64,000 bases of DNA, taken from positions 100,088,036 to 100,152,035 of the forward strand of contig CM036168.1 in assembly GCA_020631735.1 (NCBI GenBank), in the 5' to 3' direction. Positions 1-10,842 of this stretch are shown here, in pieces. Both the position numbers and the translations under genes were made by a program. This DNA is from Saccharum officinarum. Taxonomy: Eukaryota; Streptophyta; Magnoliopsida; Poales; Poaceae. Under the pieces are notes generated by a model. That model worked only from the letters and a program-made list of their open reading frames with translations. It was not told the origin of the DNA and searched no databases. Positions within the stretch are counted from its first letter, which is position 1. Every line of letters starts with the position of its first letter.

Positions 1-591
1 GGCGGGCCCCACTAGCTAAACAAAGGAAAAATGCTATAACTCACAAACCAAAAATCCAAATTAAATTTCGATTGCACCATTAAATTCGTCTCAATAAATC
101 CTTCAAAACTAGATCACACATGGATATATTTAGATTAAGTGACAAGTGGATCCCATAGTGGATAGAGTGGATAGAGGATGATATAGAGGATGGATGGGTG
201 CGGGATAATTGAGTATAGAGGAGAGAATCTTGCTGACTAGGACTTATAGAGGATGAATATAGAGGTCCATGAGTGCGGGTAGTCTTACTCTATACTCTAT
301 AGTGGCGGGCCCCACTAGCTAAACAAAGGGAAAAATGCTATAACTCACAAACCAAAAATCCAAATTAAATTTCGATTTCACCATTAAATTCGTCTCAATA
401 AATCCTTCAAAACTATATCACACATGGATATATTTATATAAAGTGACAAGTGAGTCCCATAGTGAATAGAGTGGATAGAGGATAATATAGAGGATGGATG
501 GGTGCGAAAGAATTAAGTATAGAGGAGAGAATCTTGTTGACTAGGACATATAGAGGATGAATATGGAGGTCCATGAGTGCAGGTAGTCTTA
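1..591. repeat. Tandem duplication, 303-bp spacing
   Basis: A block beginning GGCGGGCCCCACTAGC at position 1 is repeated from 304. Both copies carry the same order of words: the CTATAACTCACAAACC stretch, then GATAGAGGAT repeats, then a GGTAGTCTTAC end near 291 and 591. The copies differ by scattered substitutions. No coding potential is seen. The first copy may extend left of the window. It is probably a tandemly duplicated non-autonomous element, but I see no clean TIR or TSD. Confidence 0.8.
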
Positions 592-1500
592 CGACCCCCT
601 GAATTCACATGAACCTTCTCCACGCATGGCCTTCAATGGTGACTTCAGGAGTCTAGGGCCTACTACTCAGTGACGTCCGGCTAGCAGGTTCGTTGTCATT
701 AGCTTAATCAGATAAGTAATCAGTAGTTTATATTTCTATACTTCTGGTTTTCTTAAAGCTTTCGTGAGGGTATTTGGATGTTGTTCTCTTATCTCACGTA
801 CATCCTTTTTTTTATCAATGGATAAACACTCTTAACTGAAGATGTTTTGTCAGGTTCCTCAGCTAGTGAAGATGGATCATCGTATTCCATGATTGGAAAT
901 TTCAAGACTATCAGGAAGAGCAATTACTTACTGAAGACACCATTATAAATTATCATTGCACCCTTAGTGATGGAAGCATAGACAATCACAGTTTCTAAAT
1001 AGTTAGTATATACCTCAAAAGCTGTTACAATTAATTTCTATTAATACAACCATGTGTCCATGTGTGATGTCACTGCCACATGTACTGAATTTCCGAACAT
1101 GTTTTGTAATTAAATCGGGATGAAACAGCTGTTTTTAAAAACAGTGAACCGATAAGAGGATGTTTGTCATTTTGTTTCACATCATTATACATTGTTTATT
1201 TGAAATGTTCCCTCAATACCGCTGCTACTCTCTATGCCATCATGGTGGATGCTACGTATAACTTCTCTCTTCCCCCCTGTATAACACTACAAATTTCCGG
1301 AGCACGAGTACCATCTAGTTTTATTGAATTTAGGCACTAGTAACATCGTTACAAGATATACAGGAAGATTTACAGGAGATGAGGGGAGGCGCTCCGTTAC
1401 AGATTTGGCTCGAGGCCAAGTTCGAGCTCATTGATTGATCAAACAATCTACACCAATCATCGATCACCTTTTTATCTTTTCGTGGCATTCTAGCTGGCCA
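592..1500. other. Intergenic, no gene recognised
   Basis: AT-rich DNA with no ORF of note. A CACTA-like word near 1285 (ACACTACAAATTTC) has no partner and is not taken as a transposon end. Confidence 0.5.
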
Positions 1501-1533
1501 TTGAGTTGCTTCATTTCTGCAAGAGAGAAATAG

Positions 1534-1842
1534 TTGTCTCAGGTTCAGATTTTCATTTCGGAAGACGAAACCGTTTCTTCTCTTCCACAGCTGCTAGTAA
1601 CACAGGATGATGAACGTGTTGTATTGGATGTCAGGGAGGCTCCCTCCAATGCCGTTAAGCGTCCTATAATCTGTATTGTTCTTATAGATGCTGATTTTAA
1701 CATGCTTGAACTGAAGAACTCTTCCAGAGGGATGCGTGCATTAGAGCGCTTTCAGGTTCACTTTTCCTTGACTCCGGATGGATATGAATTGTTTCATCCA
1801 GTACAATACGTTCAACTACTCCCTCCACTTAAGAAACAATAA
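1534..1842 (+). CDS. Unrecognised open frame, possible 3' exon fragment
   Basis: An open frame of about 100 codons ends in TAA at 1840-1842. It has no ATG at its 5' end, since its first codon is TTG at 1534. Two acceptor-like words (CTCAG and TTCAG) lie at 1536-1546, so it could be a last exon or an exon remnant. The peptide is mixed and unbiased in composition (for example LDVREAPSNAV and FSLTPDGYELF), which favours a once-coding origin. I do not recognise the family, and there is no upstream exon I can connect. It could be a captured gene fragment or a chance ORF. Confidence 0.25.
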   Translation: MSQVQIFISEDETVSSLPQLLVTQDDERVVLDVREAPSNAVKRPIICIVLIDADFNMLELKNSSRGMRALERFQVHFSLTPDGYELFHPVQYVQLLPPLKKQ

Positions 1843-2051
1843 CACGTTGGGGCAGTATGGACATGAGAGTAGAGCTGACGGCTAATGGTGATCTAAACAC
1901 GAATTCACGATCACGTGAACAATATGACTCAATGAGGAATCTAAGTTCATACGACATAGACATGGATGCTACAGATTGTCAATAGTGAAGTTTGAACATC
2001 TTACATGTCACAATGCGATACTATAGTCTTCATTACCGCATGACTTAATGC

Positions 2052-2137
2052 ATGTCAATACTGCTGAAATATCTCAAGCAGAGACGATAAAATAATGTCA
2101 GTACTGCTGAAATATCTCAAGCAGAGGCGCTAAAATA
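2052..2137. repeat. Two-copy 43-bp tandem repeat
   Basis: Two adjacent 43-bp units (2052-2094 and 2095-2137) share the core ACTGCTGAAATATCTCAAGC and differ at about three positions. Their function is unknown. Confidence 0.85.
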
Positions 2138-2549
2138 AAAGTATCTAATCATTTCCTCTGGTCCTTGGCTCTAAATTGTCGCACGCGAATGTGTTGCTGT
2201 GGCATCGGCTACACATTCGATCACGAGGCCGCGGTGAACCAAGGCTCTTTTTCTTCGAGAAACGGAATACTAGGAGGTACAGCATAGTGGGGGAGGTTCG
2301 GCTTTGGCAGCAAGCTGGAGATACGTTTCGGGCTTTCAGCTCTCCTTTGTGCGCCGTCTGTTCGGTTGTGTCTCTGTGGCCGTCTAGTATAGTCGCAGGC
2401 GTACGTCCAGGGGTTCTTGGTTGTTGGCGAGCATTCTGTTTGGCGAAGCTTCGGCTCCAGCTAAAACAGCATCAACTGTAGCTTCATTCATCTTGGAGCA
2501 GATTCATATGGAAAGCTAAATCCGTTTTTTAACCATTTGACAAAACAAC
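2138..2549. other. Intergenic, no gene recognised
   Basis: Moderately GC-rich spacer. An open frame at 2176-2481 has no recognisable features and looks fortuitous. Confidence 0.4.
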
Positions 2550-2552
2550 TTA

Positions 2553-2836
2553 GGCCTTGTTTAGTTGCCGATTTGGGAGCCCAAATTCGGCACTGCGCGC
2601 TACAGTGTTCCTGTCGGAACGCTGTAGCGCGTTTTGTTTTTTAGTGCAAAAAATTGTCTAAAAATTAATTAATTAGACTCAAAATGTTCGTCTCGTAAAG
2701 TACAACAAAACTGTGCAATTAGTTTTTGATTTCATCTACATTTAGTACTCCATGCATTTGCCGACATTTTGATTTGATGGGGAATCTCCTTTTTGCATAG
2801 TAAAATTTGGGGAGGAATTGGGAACTAAACAAGGCC
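2553..2836. mobile_element. Tourist-like MITE (PIF/Harbinger), 284 bp
   Basis: The ends GGCCTTGTTTAGTTGCC and GGGAACTAAACAAGGCC are inverted repeats. They are flanked by the trinucleotide TTA on both sides (2550-2552 and 2837-2839), which is the target duplication typical of PIF/Harbinger MITEs. Internal sequence is very close to the MITE at 52844-53119, including the stretch around AAAGTACAACAAAACTGTGC, so both belong to one family. Confidence 0.85.
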
Positions 2837-2860
2837 TTATTCTGATAGTCAAAGGGTGAA

Positions 2861-3206
2861 ATGTCAATAATACCATTTTTTTTCTTTTCCTTTTCTTTTT
2901 TTTACATCCAACCTTATCCTTACCTGGTCTCCATCTCCACCGCACGGCAGCATCCTCTTCTCTTTCTTCCATTCCGCAACCTTATCCGGTTATCCCATTG
3001 CACCTGGACTCAGGACTCTGCAGTCCGCACCCTCCGCCATGCGCCGCGGCCGACGTCGACCTCAGGCCTAGGCTCAGTCGAGGAGGAGCGCCGCCAACCG
3101 GGACGCCCCACCGCCCCGTGCCCTCGCTGGGACGCCCGCAGTCGGTGCGCCCCCCGGACGGCCACGCCCTGGCCCGGCGGCAGCTTCGCTGGCGCCTTTT
3201 CCGTAG
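2861..3206. other. GC-rich left half of the locus split by the LTR element
   Basis: The GC-rich stretch from about 2990 to 3206 runs directly into the TSD of the LTR element at 3212. Its natural continuation lies at 13185. Plus-strand frames are open here without recognisable domains. This may be a disrupted first exon or 5' UTR; I cannot name it. Confidence 0.35.
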
Positions 3207-3211
3207 ATGGC

Positions 3212-5546
3212 TGAAGGGTCGAGATGGCGGACTAGAGGGGGGGTGAATAGTCCTTTCTAAAACTTAAACGCGTAGGCTAACCAAAACAAATACGGAATTA
3301 AATTTATCGGTCTAGCCAAGACTACACCCCTCTATCTAAGTTCTCTATCACCTTGCAAAGATCCTAATTAAGCAACTAAGGTGCTAAGCTTACCAAAAGC
3401 CTAATCAATTCTAGAGCAAGGTCACACAAACCTATGCACTAATACTTTGCCAAACGAGGGAGCTCCTACACAACTAGTGAAGCAAAAGCACAAAACTTAA
3501 GCTCGCTAGCAAAGCTCAATAACAAGGCAACTAATGCCAAATTAGAGAGCGCAAAACACTTAGCTACACAAACTAAGCAATGTGACTAACAAGGTTACAC
3601 AAACTAAATTAGTCACGCAAAGGGAAGCTTCTAGCTACACAAGCAAGAAGACAACTAGCAAACTATACAAGCAAACTAGTTACGAGAGCAACTACACAAG
3701 CACAAGTATATATGAAAGTAAATACAAGCTTGTGTTGCACGAAGGCAAACCACCGAGAAGAGTAGACAATGTTGACACGGTGATTTTCTCCCGAGGTTCA
3801 CTTGGTTGCCACCAAGCTACGTCCCCGTTGTGTCGACCAACACTTCGTGGTTCGGCGGCTAATCGGTCACACACCGAGCCTCTCAAAAGGCACCGCAAGA
3901 ACCCACCATAAAGTGTGGTAGCTCAATGACACGCTCAACTAGAGTTGCTCTTCGCGATCCCCGCGGGGTGAGCACAATCCCCCTCACAAAGCTTCTCCAG
4001 AGCCTCGCACAATCTTCTTGCGAGCTTCGACGGAGCCACAAGCCACCAAGCCGTCTAGGAGGTGGCAACCTCCAAGAATAACAAGCACCACCGGCTTGCA
4101 ACACGATCACCTAGTGCCACACGATGCAATCTCTCAAAGCAACGCACTAGAATCACTCTCTCACTCGATCCGATGAACACTATCAAGCATGAGTGAGTTA
4201 GATGGCTCCCAAGCACTACCACACAAGTCACAAAGACTATAGCGTGCTCAGCTACCGGCCATGGCCGGCCAAGGCATCTATTTATAACCCCACGGTCAAA
4301 TAGAGTCGTTACCCCTTCACTGGGTCATTTTCGGATGACCGGACGCGGTGGTCAAAACTGACCGGACGCGGTGGTCAGTAGCGTGCTCCAACGGCTAGTT
4401 TTCGTGCGTACAAACTTGTTTTGACCGGACACGGTGGTCACTAACGGGACCGGACGCGGTGGTCGCAGCGAAACAGCGAACAGAGAGGTTCCAGCAAGCT
4501 CCCGAAGTGACCGGACGCGTCCGGTCATCACTGACCGGACTCGCTGCAGCGTCCGGTCACTTTCGCCCACGAAAAACACTGACCGGACGCGGTGGTCGCA
4601 GCTGACCGGACGCGGTGGTCGAAACTGACCGGACGCGGTGGTCACGAGTCCGGTCACAGACCACCCTTCGGTAAAACGGCGATATCTCTTAGCTCCGAAC
4701 TCCGATTTCGATGATCTTGGACATTTTGGAAAGCTTACTCAGAGGGCTACACAACCCACTAAAGCACTTGATCCAATTCACAATGGATCAAAGCAGTATT
4801 CCACTCTAAGAGCCATCCTAGTGTCCGAAGAACACCGAAAAACATTTCTCTCTTCTCCAAGTTGATCAACACCAACTCCAACACCTTCTCCTTTGCAAAT
4901 GTGCCAACACCATCATGTGTAAAACACCATGTGCATGTGTGTTAGTATTTTCACAATCATTTTCAAAGGGTTAGGCACTCAACTTGCCTCGCCACTCGAT
5001 CCTAACACGTAAGCAAAGTTAGATCGCTCAAGTGGCACTAGATGACCAATATGCAAACAAGTTTGCCCCTCTTAATAGTACGGCCATCTATCCTAAAACC
5101 CGGTCATAAACTTCTCAACACACCTATGACCGGTGAAATGAAAATGCCCTAGGTTATACCTTTGTCTTGCGCATTCCATTCCATCTCCATTGATGTTGAT
5201 GCAACACATGCACCAACCAATCACCAAATGATATGATCCACTTCATATCATCACGTGACCGTATTGGTTCATCGATCTTGACCTCACTTGCTCTTCACCG
5301 TTGCCTCGGTCCTTCGGCGCCAAGCCATCACACAACTTGCCCTTCACCCTAGCAACCGGTCCATCAAGCCAAGCCTCATCTTGATCTTCTCCACCTTGGT
5401 CACATGACTCCATGTCATGTCTCATATGCAATAAGCTCCTTCATGACACCATCACATGTGGACTAATCTCCTGTGTATCTCACATAACCACATATTAGTC
5501 CACCTAAGTTGTCACTCAATTACCAAAACCAAACAAGGACCTTTCA
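3212..5546 (-). repeat. Left LTR (3' LTR) of the gag-only element
   Basis: It begins TGAAGGGTC and ends CCTTTCA and matches 10843-13179 throughout, with scattered substitutions and small indels (for example near 3400). It contains the CTAGAGGGGGGTGAATAG motif near 3232 and the ACCGGACGCGGTGGTC repeat array at about 4333-4660. Confidence 0.9.
4333..4660. repeat. ACCGGACGCG minisatellite-like array in left LTR
   Basis: About ten degenerate copies of GACCGGACGCGGTGGTC occur at irregular spacing. At 4509-4526 one copy is the perfect 18-bp palindrome GACCGGACGCGTCCGGTC. The matching array in the right LTR is at about 11969-12292. Confidence 0.8.
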
Positions 5547-5562
5547 ATCTCTCCCTTTTTGG
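5547..5562 (-). other. Polypurine tract of the gag-only element
   Basis: On the minus strand a purine-rich AAAAAGGGAGAGA run abuts the TGAAAGG start of the 3' LTR, the expected primer position for plus-strand DNA synthesis. Confidence 0.7.
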
Positions 5563-8500
5563 TAATTGATGACAACTTTACAAAGATATGGAAATTATGC
5601 TTTTTCAAGCTAGCACTTCACACAAGTGTAAATTGCTAACTTGTTTTGGATTTAATGTTACTTATCCAACATTTAAGCTCTATGTCAAGATTTGGATAAG
5701 CACCATAAAATCCGACTTGGTAGTGATAACTCCCCCTACATATGTGCTCAAATGGTTTGGTTTCAAGCTTGCATATATGCATAAATATGAAATTTGTGGG
5801 AGGGTTAGCACTACTAAGTGATGCTAAGGTGTACAGAATAAACCTTTGTAGCTCGCTACCAATTAGTAGCTTGATACCATTTGAAAATCACAAGTTTGCC
5901 ATCATCCTTAGCATCATGAGTAACTAGACATCAAAAACACTAGAAACCCCGTGAGATCAACATTATAAGCAAGGTTCTAGTTTTTGCATGATAAGCATAA
6001 GTCTAGCTAACATCCTATGCATGCTAGTTATCAAATCATCATTCAAGTTCTATAACTAGCATACACCACACAAGCATGCATATTGAATTTAAGAACTTTA
6101 TGCAATGCAAGCAAGCACATGAATTATGCACATATCAAATGTAATCAATCAAAGTTCATGAGCTTGCTCCCCCTACTTGTGTGCTTTCTTTGTCCAAGAA
6201 TGTTTGATCTTTGATCCCCTTATATTCTTTAATGTTACTACCTCTTACCTCTTTGTCCATGTCCATGTCCAATCTTTCCAATCTCTCCCCAAAGCTCAAA
6301 AAGCTTTCATATCTTTGTCCAACTTCTCCCCCTTTGTCATCAATTTCCATAAAAGGTGTTCTTCTCAATTGATACAAAGGCTTGTATTGGGGTAGATGGT
6401 TGAGACTTGAATATTGCATTTTTGATGGACATTACCACATATGTTGGAATGACAAACTTTATGGTTGCTCTTGAGATACCACATAGGATCTTTGACCTTG
6501 ATACCAATCGGTGGGGCTCCTCCCCCTATGTCATAGCATGTGTCATTCACTTGAGATACCACTTGAAGATGAGGGTAGCATTGCTTGATTTGATCACTTA
6601 AAGTTGAGGATCACTTGTGAAACCATCGTCTTGCATGAATGATACCACGTGAAGATACCATGAGTAGAAATGTGATACCATTTGAAAGAATTTTCTAGTA
6701 TGGATTCACTTTGAAGGATTTGGCAATAATATTCACTTCTTGAACATTTGCTATCTTCATGAGTACCATTTGTAAGATATCACTTGTAAGTTGATCTAGA
6801 CACCACTTGTGAATACCATGTGAGAAATCAAATGAGTCTAGATAACACTTGAAGCAAACTAGATATCCATTTTCATTGTTGTCTTATGCTTGTACTCTTA
6901 TCATTGTCATGAGCTTCTAATGTGTCTTGAACTATTTTTCCTTGCATAAGCTTACAAGTCCGGTTTGATCCAATGACAAGCTTCTTCACACCTCATGCTA
7001 AGGGTTATCTTGCCAATGTTGTACTTGTCACTTGTTAGCAATCCAAACTAGATCAAGTACTTGGGTTCACTAGCTCATAAACAAATTCATACACATACCA
7101 CTAGATCATTTAAATAATTCAAGCAATAGTGGTAGGCTATGAATTTAAACATTTCATTTGTTATGTATGATCCTAGTAAGCATGTACTATATGCACTAAT
7201 CGCATACTAGTAAGAGATGAAATGATCATGCACATTGCAATGATACCTTTGTTATGTTGGAGTAGAGGATAGTCACATAGATTCCAATTCATTACTCCAA
7301 TAGCAATATGAAGTCCAATTTATAAGCTTGGTGAAGACCAATCATCATAGATAAATCCATTCTTCACCCATATGAAATGAAAACCACTAATGATCAAAGT
7401 GCACTTTCTTGTTATGGTTGGCTTGCTTCATTATATCATCTTTGCTTGCATGAGAGAATCACTTAGAATATTAATTGAATTGCAATGACTAACTCTCTTT
7501 TGGGTGTTGCTTGCTCTTTAGATCAATCCAATTGATTGCTTCAACTAAGCATCACAAGTTCCTCGGATCGCCACTTCCATGTTAGCCTTCCAAGTCCCAA
7601 ACTTGGTTTCACCTACACACGGTGGCAAGCCCCTCACTAGGGAGAAGTGACCTTTCTCCAAAGAACCACTCTTGATACTCACTTGAAATGATATAGTTTG
7701 ATTGATCCAAATGATGAACTCAATCTTGATGAATAATCCTTGAATCTATATTTGAGTCCAACTCTTCCTACATGTTTAAGTTCTTTTCTTTCTACCAAAT
7801 GATCTCCAATCATCACTAGAGCTTAAACTTTATCTTCATCTTAAGTTTGATCTTGATCTTCAAATTGAGTACCAAATAAGTACACCAAGTACATTTCACA
7901 ATACAAAAGTCTTGTACTAATTGCTCGTCATGCTTCTAGATCAATCCAAAACCAAACTTAGGTACCTCAACCACTTGTAAACATGTTTCCAACTTGAGGA
8001 ATATTTAATTAAAGTGACTCTAGATTAATCCAATGATTGTCACTTTTCTGGCAGATTCTGTACCCTTCAAAGAATAATTCATATCTCCCAATGTACAGAT
8101 CCAAATGCCATAAAATTTGGTGGAGATGTGATTCACTAAGTCATCTAGCAGGTGTAAAAATTTGAGATTCATTTGACATATAGATTGCTACCAGATTTCA
8201 AATCTTCCACCACTGCTACATGCTGAAAACTGCTGCACTATAGCTGACAAGATGTATTCCAAAGCCGAAGCATCTCTTATCCAATTCTCATGAAATTTGT
8301 ACAACATCTTATAACATAAGTCTAGAGCATGCATACCAAAATTCATGCCAATCCAAGTAGATTTGATCATCTAAACTCAGACTTGATCACTGCTAGCTCA
8401 GATTTTCAACTTTGGACAGATTTTAATACATTGAGCAATACTTCATCAAATATGAATCAAACTTGAAGCTAACTTGTTTGAATACTTTCACAAGACATAT

Positions 8501-8923
8501 ATCCATCCAATCCACTTACTAAATGTCATCTCATGAATTCATCCAACACAAATCAATTCAAACTTGATTACTTAAGCATTTAATCCATTCAAACATCTCA
8601 TAGCAAGCAACATTGTATATATATCTAATTCAATCAACTCATATGCACCCAAGTGAAATGATCAACAAGAGATATACCTTGGTTAGATCATGATCATCCA
8701 ATAGCAAGCTTTCAACTTGAATATTTGCAAGCCATCAAATATATCCAATAAATCACCACAATCTTTAACATTGCACTTGTATGTTGTAGTACTTGAACTT
8801 CACTTATTTTGACTTGGCATTGGGATTGGATATGCATTGAGCTTCATAACTTGACTCAATATATGATGAACAAAATGAAACCAATTGAATCAAGCCTCCA
8901 ATGCCGATGGTATCTATAAATAA
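5563..8923. other. Non-coding interior of the gag-only element
   Basis: AT-rich sequence with many imperfect repeats of words such as GATACCATTTGA and ACTTGTGAATACC (about 6600-6860). No pol motifs are visible in any frame. It occupies the place where protease, integrase and reverse transcriptase would lie in an autonomous relative. Confidence 0.7.
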
Positions 8924-10791
8924 TCATCCACTCTTTGATGGTACCCAAACAAGTTTGGGTCCTCTCAAGTTAGGTGCAACATACTTAGGCATTGCCTTAG
9001 TATGAATAGCGGAATGTTTTGCAATAGCAATCATAGAGGTACCATTGCCATCCTTTCTAAGCATATTAGTATCAACAATTGAAACGAGCTTAGAATTTTT
9101 ACCTAGGGGACATAAATGAGCCATGTGTCCCCTTTCCCGGCATAAGTAGCACATTCTCTTTGCTTGAGCCTTTTCTTCCTTGCTCATATTGTGCTTCCCA
9201 TTGCCTAGCCTCTCATGAGTTGCTTGAGCCTTCTTCTCAAGCTTAGTAGGACACCCGAGGCAAAGTGTCCCATATCTCCACACTTGAAGCACTTGATGTG
9301 AGCATGTACTTTCTTCTCGATTTGATTCTTGCTCATCATCTTGGCATCTTGGATTTGCATTGGATGTCTTGCTCTACCACCCCTTCTTGTTTTCTTCTTC
9401 TTCTTCATCAAGTCATCATTATCTTCATGGTTGATCTTGACTTGAGCTTGGGGCTTTGCTTTTGGCTCAACTTGAGACTTCTTGGTAGGGCAACACTTGG
9501 CAATATGTCCCACTTCATGGCATTGGTAGCACATGAGTTGGGATAACTTCTTTGCATCTTGCTTCTTCATAATCTTGCCCTTGCTCTTGTTGTAGCCAAT
9601 ACCACTCTTATCACCATATCTTCTTTGATTGGTCATGATATGCTCAATGGCGATTTTAGAGTTGTAGCACCTCTCCAACTTGTTGCTCAAATTCTTCACT
9701 TCATTTTTGAGCTCATTGTTCTCCTTCAAAAGGTTAGTCTCACAAGACATAGAAGTAGAACAAGCATTTAATTATGAAGAACATGGCATATCTAATAAAT
9801 CATCACAAGAGGTGGATACATGCTTCTTGCCTACATCACAAGGGTTAGTAATATGTGATTGATCATTTGACCCAAATGATGAGCTCTCACTAGATTTGGT
9901 TTCTTCATTAGAGAGCTTATTAGTGAGTAAAGCATGTTCTTGTGCCAAATTATCATGAGCAACACTAAGTTCCTCATGAGCCAATTTTAGCTCCTCATGT
10001 GAACAAGTAGTAACATATAGTAGATGCTTTTGTTGTTCACATGTGGTTTTTAGAAATGAGTTTTCATTTCTCAATTTACTTGTTTTTGCCATCTCATTTC
10101 TTAGGGCCTTTGAGAGTTTATATAGAAGCTCAAAATTTGGATCATCACAATCAACAACAAAACCACCAATAGATACCTTAGTGTCACCATGTGACATGGA
10201 ACAATGTGGTGATGTTGAAGAGCTTGTTGAAGCATCACTCTCATAGCCATCATCTTCACCATCATGTGTGCATGAAGTAGAATCATCACTTGCATCACTT
10301 GTGGCATTATCATCATTCTTGTCAAGTGATCTTGTGGCATGATCATCATCATCATCACTTGACATTAAGGTGGAGCAATCCTCCACAACCACCTCGTTGT
10401 GGTCATGCTCAACATCCTCATGTACCTCCATCACTATGTGATCATCCTTCTTGAATTTTCCATCATCCCAAATTGAGGAGCCACAATAGTGATGCTTGAG
10501 CGTCATCCACATGCTATGTGCACTTAAGAGACCCCTCACCTTGTCAAAAATCTCATCATTCAAAGCTTTGATTAGATAAAACTTAGCTTGTGCATCAAGT
10601 GTTTGGCAATCCTTTTGAGCTTGGGTACGGTTACCACACCCATCCAAGTCATGAGAAAAGCCAACAACTGTGATCCACCAAAACTTAGGGCCAAGAGCAC
10701 GAAAATGATCAAGCATGTGATTTTTCCACCGTGCATAGTGAGTGCCATCAAAAATGTGTTCCACACAATCATCTAGCCCATAAGCCGCCAT
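8924..10791 (-). pseudogene. gag: Retrotransposon gag (three CCHC knuckles), frame-broken
   Basis: Gag is the structural protein that packages element RNA. The first part (10791 to 9772) is 339 codons starting MAAYGLDDCVEHIFDG, with a W-rich N-terminal segment like copia gag domains, acidic Asp/Ser-rich stretches and a predicted coiled coil. A TAA stop at 9772-9774 is followed in the same frame by 9750-9205, which holds zinc knuckles CYQCHEVGHIAKCC and CFKCGDMGHFASG. A one-base shift near 9250 leads to the third part, 9292-8924, with knuckle CYLCRERGHMAHLC and the end VWVPSKSG. So one premature stop and one frameshift interrupt a gag of about 620 residues. No protease follows. It lies next to the PBS, as expected for gag. 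Confidence 0.85.
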
Positions 10792-10828
10792 CCTCTCGGG
10801 TCGGTGAAGACCGCAAATGAGAGACCCG

Positions 10829-10840
10829 GCTCCGATACCA
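10829..10840 (-). other. Primer-binding site of the gag-only element
   Basis: The minus strand reads TGGTATCGGAGC, two bases inside the LTR edge at 10843. It resembles the initiator tRNA-Met PBS consensus TGGTATCAGAGC. Confidence 0.85.
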
Positions 10841-10842
10841 AT

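Noticed and set aside
3582..3911. Thr/Ser/Tyr-rich open frame in the LTR, repeated at 11216
   Set aside because: It derives from short ACTACACAAGC-type repeats of LTR DNA on the strand opposite to the element; the two copies end differently because of an indel.
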